NCBI GenBank assembly: GCA_026874595.1
Contig: CM049322.1
Location: forward strand, 37,941,340-38,005,339
Direction of reading: 5' to 3'
DNA length: 64,000 bases
Source: Sipunculus nudus
Taxonomy: Eukaryota > Annelida > Sipuncula > Golfingiida > Sipunculidae
Within the stretch, counting starts at the first letter, position 1. The number at the start of each line of letters is the position of its first letter. Below, piece after piece: positions 49,000 to 60,979 of the stretch. The translations under genes and the position numbers were made by a program. Under the pieces are notes generated by a model that did no database searches, was not told where the DNA came from, and saw only the letters and a program-made list of their open reading frames with translations.

Positions 49000-49386
49000 T
49001 CATATGTAGTTGAAAGGAAAGGTCCTCTCGTCATTGTCTGAGGAGTCACTGGTATCAAAGAAAGTTGTAACACGTTTCCTCGTACCTGGACAGGGAGAAG
49101 ATGTGAAAGGAAGATAGTCTATAGGTAAGAGTGAATTGCGGTGTACAGTTCTACGGCGTTGAACATTGTTCAACGGAGAAACCACATATACGGGAATCCC
49201 TGCTTTGGGCTGTTTCCTCACCACATACACTTTTTTACCCATTTATCAGCCAGTTAATTTCTACCAATGAGACCAAGGTTATTGACAAGCACTTTATCGT
49301 CCACTGCTAAAACAATTCCGCGGCATGGCATTCATAGAGTTTCTTGTGACGTTGTTTTATTTGCTTCTGAAGCTCGTAAAGGTGTG
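49000..49386 (-). pseudogene. integrase C-terminal fragment joined to protease
   Basis: The stretch LYELQKQIKQRHKKLYECHA, then DDKVLVNNLGLIGRN, a stop, LADKWVKKVYVV, then IPVYVVSPLNN and RRTVHRNSLLP matches the end of gypsy integrases. That region has a helix, a D-VLV-N-G small barrel, then a P-YVV / HRN-LLP tail. Two in-frame stops are visible. Confidence 0.75.
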
Positions 49387-49690
49387 TCATATGCAGTTAA
49401 ACTGAGTGTTTTTCATGACAAGTACCGGGACAGAAAATATTTGGTCAGATAAAATTTCAGAAAATACAAGGTCGACTGGTACAATGCCAATATATTCAAC
49501 TCGTTCTCCTTTAACTTGATTTAAATCAATCAGTTGTTCTACAGTAGATAAATCATCTAATGAGAGATGTTCTTTGAAAAACCATTCTGCAACAGTACAC
49601 ACTTGTGATCCAGTATCTAGTAAGGCTTTGCAAGGCACTTTATCAGCAATTAAGTCTACAATGTTTGTATTGCCTACAAATGGTACCGAA
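49387..49690 (-). pseudogene. retropepsin-type protease fragment
   Basis: ALLDTGSQVCTV carries the aspartyl-protease DTGS active site (about 49625-49590). It is preceded by VPFVGNTNIVDLIADKVPC and followed by beta-rich sequence ending VLVMKNTQFNCI and a stop. In an intact element it would cut Gag-Pol. Confidence 0.75.
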
Positions 49691-49771
49691 ACAGGTGTTG
49701 TTGATATGGGGTTAGAATATGAACCTGTATTCTCCCCCGAACGAACACAGGGTGCTTTCAGTTTTTAGCCA

Positions 49772-50105
49772 GTTGCCATATTTGTCTCTCTTTGCATGAC
49801 ATGTATCTATTTTATGGGTTGACCTCTTACAGCGTGTACAGTATACCTGATCTGTGTGATCTGGAACTGGAGAGGCGTTTCTTTGTGTCACATTTAATTT
49901 GACCGGACGAGAAGCCCGTGTTTGTGTAGAAGAATGGGACTGTTCCATTTTGGATAGCCTTGTATCGAGAGCATCCAGTCTCTGTACAAGTTTCTCCAAA
50001 ATAACGTTCAGATTGTTCGGACTCACCGTATAGCTGCATCGATGATGCTACCCCCCCCCCCCCCCCCTTTGTGGTTTCTGCATCTGCAATTCTAATGTAC
50101 GGCAT
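49772..50105 (-). pseudogene. gag C-terminus: coiled coil and CCHC zinc knuckle
   Basis: A heptad-like helix (LEKLVQRLDALDTRLSKMEQ) is followed by CTRCKRSTHKIDTC (about 49840-49799), an exact C-x2-C-x4-H-x4-C nucleic-acid-binding knuckle. A C17 run (plus strand 50051-50067) lies in the upstream part and upsets the frame. Confidence 0.75.
50051..50067. repeat. C17 homopolymer
   Basis: An uninterrupted run of C within the gag remnant. Confidence 0.95.
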
Positions 50106-50149
50106 GCTGCAAACAGCTCGTCAAAATCCTCATCAAAATCATAGCGATG

Positions 50150-50792
50150 CCTAGTACCCGCTTGGATTTCTTTTGAATACAGACCATTCTAAATTTGGAC
50201 CTTAATTGTTAGTTATATTCTAACCTGGACATGGGTTGTTTCTTGTTATTAAGATCCAGCATGTTATGGAGTCTGCAACTCCAGGAGACTATGTCCTCTT
50301 TGCTTTCCTGACGACTAGCATGAAACTGCTGTTTCAGTATGTCTAAAGGTAAAACATTGCCAAAAAAAGATAAAATTTATCAAGGACATCCGAAGGATTG
50401 GAATATTCAGGCATAGACAACAAAACACTCCCTTCTGTTCCCCAGACGGACTGATGGACTGCTGCCATTATTTGGAAATCTGGGGATGTATGCCCGTTGA
50501 TCAAAGTCCTGAGGCAAGAACGCCATTGTTCATAATATCCAGTTTTATCAGGGCCCCCTGAGAAAGTAGGTAACCTTGGTGTTACCATGGCGTAACTGGT
50601 AGTTTCTGTAGGAACCCTAATAGCATCTCCTCGTTTGTTCTTTAACTCTTTTATCATGTGACTCACCTGATCATCAGATAGAAAGGACAGTTTGTTGACT
50701 AACTGTTGAATCAGCTGATTTCCTTCTGTATGAACGGAAGTCACTGATTTGAACTTAAACACACACAGCACTGTGTTGAAGCAAAAATCCAT
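50150..50792 (-). pseudogene. gag-like fragment of gypsy-type element
   Basis: The frame 50792-50343 contains RLPTFSGGPDKTGYYEQWRS and an SVLLSMPEYSNPSDVLDK stretch, patterns of retrotransposon capsid domains. After a frameshift near 50360 the capsid continues as FHASRQESKEDIVSWSCRL. Gag forms the particle that packages element RNA. It is inactive here. Confidence 0.7.
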
Positions 50793-51162
50793 GCAGCGGA
50801 GTTAATCCATGCTATGGCCTACGAACCATGCAAAGCATGCACGAAACAAAAGGACGTGTCCATTCACTCGAGCTCCAAAGAAACTTGAACACACAGCGAT
50901 ATTTTAGCTGCTTGAGGCGGTACTCTCCACTACACGGAAAAAGTATACCTGGATAAACCAAGTACGCCGAAGACTCTAAGACGTTTGGAGACGGTAGATG
51001 GCGCTGACATGACGAACCACGCTCTGTTACAATTTGTAACGGCCCAGCTCCGATGCGGGGCTCAGACCGATGTTGCGGGAATTCATCGTCACTGATCGCG
51101 ACCACTCTCCGAACTCACGGAAACAGACAAACCAGGACAAATGGCGATAAATCCTTTAATGG

Positions 51163-51550
51163 ACCTGATGAAAATAGACCAGTGTATAGTGAAAAGTTTG
51201 TTTTCCACAAAGTCCTATGGAAGAGTCTTATATACACAGTTACTTGATGAACATTAATACTAGCGGTCAAAATCTATTACATATAAGCGATACAGATTTA
51301 AAACACAGAAACACATAGAAAATAGATTAAACCTTAAACCTTCCAATGAAGGCATTATGTACTATTTATACAAAACACTAAAATATGTCTTTGCGAGTTA
51401 CTTGGTGAAATATAAGAAGAAAAGGAAATGAATGACTGAAATTAGTAAGACAACTGTAAGGAGCTAAAGGAATGAAACAATTTCTCACCTGATGAAAATA
51501 GACCAGTGTATAGTGAAACGTATGGTTTCCACAAAGTCCTATGGCAGAGT
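51163..51550. repeat. 64-bp direct repeat, 324 bp apart
   Basis: 51163-51226 and 51487-51550 match at about 60 of 64 positions (both start ACCTGATGAAAATAGACCAG). They lie upstream, in the minus-strand sense, of the gypsy remnant and may be part of its LTR or leader. Confidence 0.85.
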
Positions 51551-51828
51551 GACGGCTGAACGGACTTCTGGTCATGGGTTTCCGCCACTCTGCACACTGC
51601 CAGGTATTAGTTTGTTTGTTAATGAAGCTTATTTAAATAATTTAAATAACAAAGGTCGGACTTAGCAACAAACAAGCGGGTCGTTGACGACCCTGTGCAT
51701 TTTGGTCTTGTGTTTAAAAAACCACTCATTTTAGAAACCAGTTTAAACAAAACACTGTTCTGGCGGTCTTGTCCTGGCGATGCAAGAAACACTGTTTTGT
51801 CCCGGCGATGTAAGAAACAAATACCCGT

Positions 51829-51831
<3 letters not shown>

Positions 51832-51865
<34 letters not shown>
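51832..51865. repeat. (TA)n microsatellite
   Basis: Short TA run. Confidence 0.93.
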
Positions 51866-51867
<2 letters not shown>

Positions 51868-52111
51868 CTTGACACTCTTCTTAGCATCCAACTGGTTTCA
51901 TCAATGGTAAGATCTAAGGAACAAATTGATGTATGATGCAAAATGTATACATTTTGGTGCAGGTGTGATGTTCCATAGATGTGCCCTAACATGGAACATA
52001 GCACTATATTTATGTATAAGTAATACAAGGTTCTTTAATCTGCGACTTAATACTCCAGGGACCATGACCATCAAAATAGAAAAAAATGTAAACTCGCCAC
52101 TAAAAATAAAA

Positions 52112-52165
52112 TAGGGGACGAACAGCATTATCTTTTCATAGGGGACGAACAGCATTATCTTTTTA
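52112..52165. repeat. 27-bp tandem duplication
   Basis: TAGGGGACGAACAGCATTAT plus seven bases occurs twice in direct tandem with one difference. Confidence 0.9.
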
Positions 52166-52205
52166 TATTAAAAGGTGCCATAAAAACTATTAGTCAAAGA
52201 AATCA

Positions 52206-52268
52206 AGACCCAAGCAAATTTATTGAAAATGAAAAATCTCATGAATAGTGACAGCAAACTGTTAGTTC
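52206..52268. repeat. dispersed repeat segment (copy 2)
   Basis: Partner of 48182-48244, in the same orientation. Confidence 0.65.
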
Positions 52269-52879
52269 AAATGATTGATATTAGTTTATTCACCAATTTA
52301 CTCATCAATTCTTGTTCATTCTTGTACTTCAACAGACATGTTAACCTACTGTTGAAGTACCGATCTCGGGGAAATATATAATGTGTATTAATCACATGCC
52401 ACAACATGTTTGACGTCAGAATTTTTGCAGTCAATTTCAGTGTATAAGAATAGAATTATCTACGCCTTTCGGTCCTCCAATTCTATTTGCACTAGCCAAA
52501 ACTTATAATAACATTAAAAGTTCAAATCCTGCAAGCCAAGTCTTATTCCTATATCATTTTTTTCTCTTTTTCTTCTATTTTCTTTATCATATACCGCACA
52601 GTGCAATGTAGGATACATAATTCAAAGGATCCTTTTTTAATACATTTTATTGTTGAAAAAAGCATACAATAACACTTCACATAATTGTACACAATCGCAG
52701 CAAATACAATATATACAAAGCACATCGCCTGGATATTATTCCAACTATACTTCAAATTTTCAGTCCTTGTAATTTGTACATGCAGTATATAAATATATTT
52801 TAGTGGCCTTTGCAGAATACATTTACCCCTTGCGCTCTTTCTTTATAATACTCAAACTACAATGCTAATATAGCTGTAT

Positions 52880-53400
52880 GTTAAAATGCTTCCTTATTGT
52901 TTCGCATTTTTCTAAATGTGCAGTAATCTTATATTATTGTTTTGCTATTAAATGTTCAATTTTATATATATTTCAATCTCCTTAAAAAAATCTGGCATTA
53001 AATTGTTTGTGTTCTGATTATATTCCTTTCTTCTTTGACATACACAAATTAAATGTAAGAAGTTGCTGATTTATTAGAAGGTTATTCTTAATTGGAAACA
53101 TTCCATACAATACTGTGTTCAAGTTTAATGGTGGCATTATCACACCATTTTATTTATCCAATCCACAATTCTAAAATACAGATTTTTTGTCACAAAACAT
53201 TCATAACAAATGTGTTCCTTGGTCTCTAATTCCATGAAGCAATAAGAACATTGGTAACTATCAACTAACTTCCATTTGTAAAGTAAAGTATTGGTTGGAT
53301 AAATAGTTATATGGAGTATTTTAAATAAGGATTCCCTAGAGTACATCGCCAATGAAATTTTCTGGATGGCTCCAGAGTAGCTCTCCAAGTAGATATTATC
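52880..53400 (-). mobile_element. L1-like LINE remnant, C-terminal zinc-binding region
   Basis: The minus-strand frame 53388-53140 reads SRESLFKILHITIYPTNTLL, then CSYCFMELETKEHICYEC. This is the HR-I-PTN and C-x2-C...H...C pattern found after the reverse transcriptase of L1-type LINEs (zf-RVT). It continues in broken frame as GMFPIKNNLLINQQLLTFNL, again typical. Stops and shifts are frequent, so it is inactive. The RT core is not present. Confidence 0.65.
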
Positions 53401-56100
53401 ATCCTTTATTGCAGTCTTATCTTGACCAATGATTAGGGTGCAGTTGTTTTTTGTTCCACCAATATATCATAAACATGTTTAAAGACAAAGCGTGTTAGCT
53501 AACATATCATTTTACCTACAGAATATTGAATCTAGATATACCTATTCACATATGCATGTGCTATTGTGCACTCATTGCGTGTTGACTCATTTACATTCTG
53601 TTTCCAGTAATCTTAAAGGTGATTATAATGCAGGTATCAGATATACCTGTACTCATTTTTGCACATATCTTGTAGCGCCACCTACCGACTGAAAACAAAG
53701 CTAAACCGGCAGATACCAGGATATTTGAAAGAGAACTTTTTATTTTGCAAGTATATCAAGAAAACTTGGCATGCGTATAGGCTTATCAAAAGTAAGCTCA
53801 ATGTCCGCAGTATATTATTCCTTTTAAATTGAAAAAAAGCTTTGTGGAGTTTGAAAGACCATGGAGGAAGTAATTTAATTAGATTAAATAACTACACCTG
53901 TGGCTTTTACAGCCAAAGTGTCAATTCGTGAATGTTTGATGCGTTTTGTCAAAAAATGGCACGATTATAATCTTTGTACTTTCCTGTAAAAAACTCTCTT
54001 GTAAATCCTTTTAAGTATATTTCCATACTATGACATTCACAACAGGCCAGTTGATTTTCCTTCTTTGGAACAGTCTACATATAGAGCTGGCAGCTTTTGC
54101 TCTGTATTTTTCTTTTAGACTCCTTTTAGTTAGGTTCTGTTTGCATTCTCTTTTACTGGATTTTGAATATCGATACATCATATGTAATTGAATGAAGAAT
54201 AACACAATGTTAAACGGAACAAAAAAGTAATTAACCATCCATATTCAGGGAAAAGGAGAGACAAGCTTTGGGATTTTGATATCAAATTGACTGTCTTCGT
54301 CTTATGAATAGGGATTTCCCAGATGGCAGATCAAGAATGGCATCTGCTTAATGCTCAAAGTGTTTTTTGTATTATAGAACAACACTGACACATATGATGA
54401 TTTAGATATATGTATATGTGCAGGCATGAACACATTACCATATACTGCATATCATACTAAATTATACCTATGTTAACGCTGTTCATGAAGTATTCTAATT
54501 CTGTATTGGTAACCATTATGTATTGTTATTAATATTATCTTCATTTATATATCTTAGCCTGCGTGAAATATATGCCTCCACATTTTACATACAACGTTCA
54601 AAAATGAACCGAAAATTATGTGCTATAATCCGGTATATTTAAAACATTGGCTTCCATTGTGTTGCGTATTATCTAAGAGAACCAAATCATTAAACTTGTC
54701 ACTGCATTTCATTTTACATACAATGTACTACCAATTAATAGTCTGATTAGCACTCATCGATCCTATAACCTGCCGGTCCTGTTCTCAATAGATTGTTCAA
54801 ATGTCTCTGAAGTCCTGTCCTAACTAACGGTTTATTAGTGATATATTTGACTCGCTTATTTTTAATCCAAAACCTTATGTGGTCACATAATATATTAAAA
54901 ATTATGAATACAACTTATTTCTGTGAATAAAACAGAACCATGCTGACACTTTAATCTTTACAATTAAAATATTCATTTTAGCGTCCAACGTTAGGAGTAA
55001 ACGTATGCACGTACATATTTAGTCAAACGTCGTAAACCTCAGCAAATACCTAACAAGCAACACCTTTCGAAATGCCATGCATTTCAAAATGGTGTGTATT
55101 ACATTCGTTGAACAACTCTCCATATCAAGGTCTGGGGTAGGTCCTCTAATAGTATATGTGACCGGAGAAATGACGACCACTTTTACATGAAACATCAGCG
55201 ATACACAGCGATAGGTCCTGCAAACATATTAGTGTAGACGAAGGTTAATCTCACACCTGCAAAACCACCGACAACCAAATTCATACCCCCTGGTGACAGA
55301 GGAACAGACGACCTGAATTACAATGTATACAAACACTTGTTATGTTTATCAAACTGTCATTGTGTTATGGCAGTTTCACCCTGAGTCATGAAACTTGCAC
55401 AGGCACGCAACAAATTTAAAACAATTAAATATCAACCTCAATCAGGCAGCATGTTTTCCTCACACTACATACAGATGTTTCATGACGTTTGCATATATCA
55501 AAATAAGTTGACGTATGGCCAAATTTTAGGGTAGTCTATATCAAGATTCTAACAAGTTGGAAATTGCGCTATTTGTAAACAGTAAAGTGTCCTGAGTAAC
55601 GGGTCCAGGCGAGGTGACGACATTTATAGCAATCAATTTAAAAAAATCATATAAATTTTATGCTAGATGATGCCAATATATATGATTAGCCATAGTAATG
55701 AGCACAACATCAAAGATAGCTACTGCAGTTGCTGGAAACGATCAGTCGATACTGTGGGACCGATCATAAAACGTTTGAAAAGTGTAAACGCTTCATTATG
55801 TGCATTGTACTTTCTGCCCAAAAAGCATAATCGACGTAGCTGTCAATGTACTAGAGCGTAATATATGAAACATTCAACAAATTCAATCATTTATTCAGTA
55901 GTTCTTAAACAAACGGGAGCAACTAGAACTCTTTAACAAAATGTAAAATGCTACAAACCAGTATAAATCTCATTTGACGTCATTCACAAGAATTCTGAGA
56001 AATCTCCGCCGGCGTCCTGTTTAGCATTGGATCAATTATAACGCTTTTTGTCTAACCCATCAATGTGTGGATGGTTAAACACCTGACTATTTTGTCCTGA
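53401..56100. other. no supported gene
   Basis: AT-rich sequence with short frames lacking family patterns or splice-site support. I see no clear repeat copy of it elsewhere in the window. Confidence 0.5.
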
Positions 56101-56102
56101 GC

Positions 56103-56490
56103 CTGTGTCCCCATAAGTGCCATCAAGAAGTCTCCGATCAAACATCCAGCTTCTCCTGCAACAACCAGACTCCAGAACTAGATCCTATGGAGACCGCGCC
56201 TTTGCAGTCGCTGCACCAAAGTTATGGAAACAGTTGCCTATGGTCCTAAACATGTGCAAATCATACGACTCTTTCCAGAAGAAAATAAAGACATCTTTTT
56301 TAGCTTTGCATTTATTTAGACAATTTCTCTAGTCAGTTGCACTACTTACTGACTTTTAAAAATCTTCATGCTTTTTTAAGTGCTTTTATTTTTAATTTAT
56401 CTCTTTACTTAAATTATGAATATTATTGTAAGCCGCCCTTGAGCATCACTGAGTGTTGGAAGGTGGCGCGGTATCGAGTGAATAAATTAT
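56103..56490 (+). mobile_element. LINE C-terminus and 3' tail
   Basis: A frame of about 72 codons (56117-56332) contains TRSYGDRAFAVAAPKLWKQL and an FQKKIKTSFL end. This pattern closes many Jockey/CR1/L2-type pol proteins, and it also occurs (ERSFRFIAPKVWNSLP) in the LINE at 43.6 kb. The tail has CCGCCCTTGAGCATCACTGA and ends GAATAAATTATTATAATTA, the usual LINE 3' style. It is a 5'-truncated insertion. Confidence 0.75.
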
Positions 56491-57199
56491 TATAATTACA
56501 TTCTCTTTCAACACGTTGATAGCCGAAATACATTGCAGTTATACTTATACAACGTTACCTATTCTCCTTCTTGTATGCCCCTATTTTCGTCTCTATTATT
56601 TGAGAAACAGCAGAAGGCTGTTATTTTGGAGTGACCAACAAAACCGCTTGATCATCTGATGATTTAACTTTGAGAATGCCCTAGTAATTTATTATATCAA
56701 ATATCACTTAAGATATTCTTCCGATTTTGTTGCTGGTGAAAATACTTAATCATTTATACAGGGTGGCATTTTCAGGCATAGCCTGACCTTCCACAAGGTT
56801 AAACTTCCTGGTTAAACTGACAATAGTTTTAAACAATTAAGAATATGAACTTCGATTCAAGTGAGTATACATGCATTCGATAATATAGAATAACATATGA
56901 ACAATGTCTGATGATTTCACATAAACAAATTCGTAATGTCTCATGTCCGCTAGTAGCCCTCTGGATATCAAGTTCTTGAGGCATTTCTTAAATGTATATA
57001 GGAATGAGGCTGCTTTAGTTCATATTGGTAGACTGTTTCTAAATTTTCGATAAATTAATTGGAAATAATTGCTTACAAAGTCTGCCCGGGTCGTCGGTAA
57101 AGTCAGTGCCTCCGCGGAGTGAGACCTATTGCAATATGTAAGGACACTCCATGTGTATGTGATTTCTTCAGTGATATATGATTCGCATGGATTGTTTAA

Positions 57200-58526
57200 T
57201 TATTTTTATACCAAAACGCAGGTGAGTTATTTGCGTCGGTCATCTGACTGAACGCAAAAATTATTCTAAGGTCGTCAGCAGCATTTGCGTAAACAGAAAC
57301 CTTGCTGATAATACGAACAGCACGGTTTTGAAATTTCTGCATTTTGTAAACTTTTTAGCTGTTTTATCCCCTCATATCCTGCCATGGTCTATATCTGGCT
57401 GAATAATGCCCTTAAAGATCTTAGGAATACATATTTAGGCAAGAATTATCTGGTCCGAATAACGTGCCATTTTTTTAAGATAACGCACTTGATAGCTGTT
57501 CGATTTGCTCTGTCCGATTTAAATACTCATTTAATTCAATCCTTTACACTGTTTTTCTTTAGTACTTCCTTCTTATAAAGTGATATTTTTAATGAAAATA
57601 AACTGCATATGACGTGACCTAAACGTAAAGAATATGTCTTTTCAATATTAACCCTTACTTGGTTGATACGAAACCATTCCATTATGCTCTCTACTCCAGT
57701 TTGTTGCCATTGTTTAAGTGTTTGCCTTGGCATTGAAAGAATAAGACAGTGTCATCTGCAAATAAATTATTTTTACAGTTCCAAGTGTTACCACATATCA
57801 TTCGACCTTTAAAAGGAATAAGCTTGGACCTTAATTCGACCTTTGTGGAATACCTTTGAAGATTCGCATGCGGCGAAGATGTGTCATTCCCCATATTTAC
57901 AAACTGATGTTTGCCAGAATGATTATTTGCTAGTAAGCCGTGTACATATCCATTTAATCCATAGATGGATAACTTTTTTTCGTTAAAATCTCTAGACCAT
58001 TGGTATCAAAACATTTCTTTAGATAAAAAAACATGCATCGTTGAATCTTTTGTTTTCAACAGTTTCAATCTAAACATCTATTACTTTATGCAAGCTTGTT
58101 TGCATAGATTGATTTGTAATGGTTGGTCATGTGTTATTATATTATAAATAATCAAATATTTTATTATTTGGTCATGAATACCCTTGTTAGAGATTTTTGC
58201 AATATGTGGTATGACGAAAATAGGCCGAACAATTTCATTGTTGTCCTTAGAACCCTCTCTTTGAATACTGGCGTTATTTTTGCAATTTGTGAGATAGACA
58301 TAGATTAAATAATGAAGCTAAGCTACTCGAATAGACACATGCACCAAGTTTAAGTAGTTTTAAATGAAACCTAACAATGTCTTTGTTTTGTCAATAAGAG
58401 AGTTTTGTTAATTGTTCGTGTATGGATTCACCATCAAAGTTTACTAATGTAGATGTTTTTGTTGATACTTGAAAATATATTTGGGTTTCTGGGAGATAAT
58501 CGGATGGCTCCATATCAATATTTGAG

Positions 58527-58567
<41 letters not shown>

Positions 58568-58860
58568 CCTCATCAATATTACATCAGATTATACTTGTTT
58601 CAATCTTGCTTTCAAAATTGTTGCAGGTGATGACACTACACATGAAGGTTCTATTATCAGCTGACTTAGGTGGGGTAGATTGCATATATCTTTATTTGGG
58701 CTAAGACCACTGTTTTTGAGACGATTATACTGAATATTTCCCAGTATAATAATTTTGTTATTTGTGAGTAAGGCATTTGGTACATTTCTAGTTAAGATAT
58801 TATAATATTCTATGGTTTCACTGGGCTTTATAAATAAACGGAAAAGTTCCTACCTTAGGC
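57200..58860 (-). mobile_element. Jockey/CR1-type LINE remnant, endonuclease to RT
   Basis: On the minus strand a non-LTR pol can be followed in broken frames. An APE-endonuclease-like stretch comes first (YNILTRNVPNALLTNNKII then ILGN, about 58790-58715; the usual GDFN is lost), then a pre-RT linker. RT follows: KITPVFKE and NNEIVRPIFVIPHIAKISNK (about 58290-58180), GIPQRSN-GPSLF (about 57855-57810), FADDT (about 57770) and WFRINQVRVNIEKTYSLRLG (about 57680-57620). The catalytic FADD is kept, but stops and frameshifts are many. A (TA)n tract (58529-58564) interrupts it. Confidence 0.75.
58529..58564. repeat. (AT)n microsatellite
   Basis: Simple AT run inside the LINE remnant. Confidence 0.93.
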
Positions 58861-60320
58861 AATATAATATAATTCTACACACATTCTAAGTGAGTCTCCT
58901 TTTAACTACCAAGGCGGGTGGTCTATAACATGTTCATATATCATTTCATTTGCACCATATCTACTCTGATCTCTCCTGAAAATATTTGACCCCGGAATTT
59001 ACACATCGAACGTCCATTTGACATGCATGTATCATAATTTATATCTATTCTAACCTAGACAGGATACTTCTTATAATAACAAGAGTTTTATTTATGTATT
59101 CAAGTGCTTTTATATAATACGGTCTTGGCTCAGGTAGTGTAATCCCTATATGTACTAGTATTTAGAATGATATTAACCTGGAATACATTCTGTCATTTAT
59201 TAGATTTTGTGAGCTGAGCTATATTCTTGTTCTTTTAAACAAAAGGCCACTTCGTGGACGTCACATGTTGTCCTGGTACTGTGGTTGATCTTTATAACGA
59301 CTCTTTTGCCTTGCTCCCTTCTTTGCCGTAATCGTAAGATATTACAGGTTAATTGAGACCTCACTCTTTGGTCACATGACCGAGCTCACTGCAGTCCAAC
59401 ATGTTGTCCCAGTTTCAATCGTATTTATTAGCCCCCTTGTATGATTGGGTTCCCTCGACTTTTCCACGGTTTCCGTTCTTAAAGTGAACTAGTGTTGTCG
59501 AAAGAGCTTGAACTGCGACATTCTTTTGGTGGAACGTTTTTGTCCTGTTGGTGTCAAGTTTGCTGCCTCCGCCAAATTTAGATACAGCTTTGGTATGTTC
59601 ATTCTCCTGTTGTATCGTCTTTCAGATTTAGGTTCTTCATAAGAAGCATAACATCGCTGTAAGACGGATGACAATTGATTGATAATACTTAAATATAAAT
59701 ATAATAATAATGAGTATCAAAGAGTGCAGACTCAAATCCATATTAATCGTTAAAAGTGTTTCCACCCTTCAAATGTCTGTCTCCTTAAAATGAAACCATT
59801 TCAAACCACTTTTGAATTGTTGACTGTCAGCGGGGATAAATTATTTCAAAGTTGATAGGAGAAGAATGCCAAAAAAGGCCTAATGCCAATACATTGCAGA
59901 TGGACTTGTGATACTCGCGACAAGCGCAGGTGGTGCAGTTCAGTGCGTATGAAAAGAGATTAGATGCTATGGATGATAGATCTTTGAATAAAAAATTCTG
60001 TCGGAGAATAAGAATGAGTCATACATATTTAATAAGGGACATTTTATTGTGAAACTACTACTTTACGGCAGATTGGAACGCATTTTTAGTTTTCTCGTTT
60101 TATGCCGACAGTAATGTGTAAAAAAAAAATCACCTTGGAACATAAATGAAGTACAATACAAATGTCTTACCTTTGCCAACATCAAATGGTACCTATTATG
60201 CATAAGTTAAGATGAAACCAAATATGGAAACAATATATGAATTGAATCAATAATAATAGTAAAGAGTAGTGTGGTAAGGTGTAGTGTGACATATCCCTTC
60301 CTTAACCACTAGCCAAGTAT
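58861..60320. other. no supported gene
   Basis: No coding family is recognisable. A minus-strand frame at 59489-59674 (61 codons, Lys/Arg-rich) shows no known pattern. Confidence 0.45.
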
Positions 60321-60333
60321 ATATATATCCCAA

Positions 60334-60880
60334 ATCGTTTCCTATTTATACAAAGGTAAATCTGACCGTTCAAAATCATGGAATATTGCCATAATCCCGT
60401 CTATTGTCATGCTTGGAACATTCGGCAGTGATAATAGTTTCTCACATCAAACACCGACAAGGCGATAAATCAGGCCAAGAGGCTGTACTTATTTAGACGT
60501 ATCGAACGACCTCATCTCCCTCCTCTGCACGACAGGCAGGTGTATTGGTGCAATGCACTCCCTCACCGTAACTTAGCAAATTAACCTCTTAAGAAACTAC
60601 TTTAATTCAGATCATTGCGTTTCTTCGTACGTTAACAAGGTCGATATATGCAATCACATGTCATACAAAATACACTCCTGATCTTTGCATGTCTCCGATT
60701 TACATCCAAGTGACGTTTCGCCGCAATAATATCTAGCATAAACAGTTTAAGATGCTCACGACTGGAAATCCTTTAAAGGTCCGCGAAAAGGTTTACAGAG
60801 GTTTTAAGAGCATTGGGGCAGGTACCCGATTGAAAACCCCAAATCTCAGTGAAACTACAGAAAGTTTGACGATGAAAAAG
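60334..60880. mobile_element. truncated second copy of the 3.2-kb transposon
   Basis: Collinear with 3241-3790: shared blocks include TTCCTATTTA, TGGAATATTG-CATAATCCCG, TCATTGCGTTTCTTCGTACG, ATCACATGTCATACA and GTGACGTTTCGCCG. The terminal inverted repeats are not found here. The two copies have diverged by many substitutions and small gaps. Confidence 0.85.
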
Positions 60881-60979
60881 TTTGAAAAGTTTGAAAAAAA
60901 TTGAGCCAGACTTGTCTGGAATTAAACAAATTATCAATTATAAAATCAGAAATTATTATACCCTGTTGTAGTAAAATAA

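Larger units (their letters stand above)
49000..51034 (-). mobile_element. Ty3/gypsy-like retroelement remnant with internal deletion
   Basis: Read on the minus strand it holds, in order, a gag-like core (about 50730 to 50200), a CCHC zinc knuckle, a retropepsin and an integrase C-terminal piece. Reverse transcriptase, RNase H and the integrase core are absent: protease is followed at once by the integrase end near 49385. Frames are broken in several places. An LTR may begin at a TGTAACAGAG motif (minus strand, about 51034), but no matching partner was found. Confidence 0.8.
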
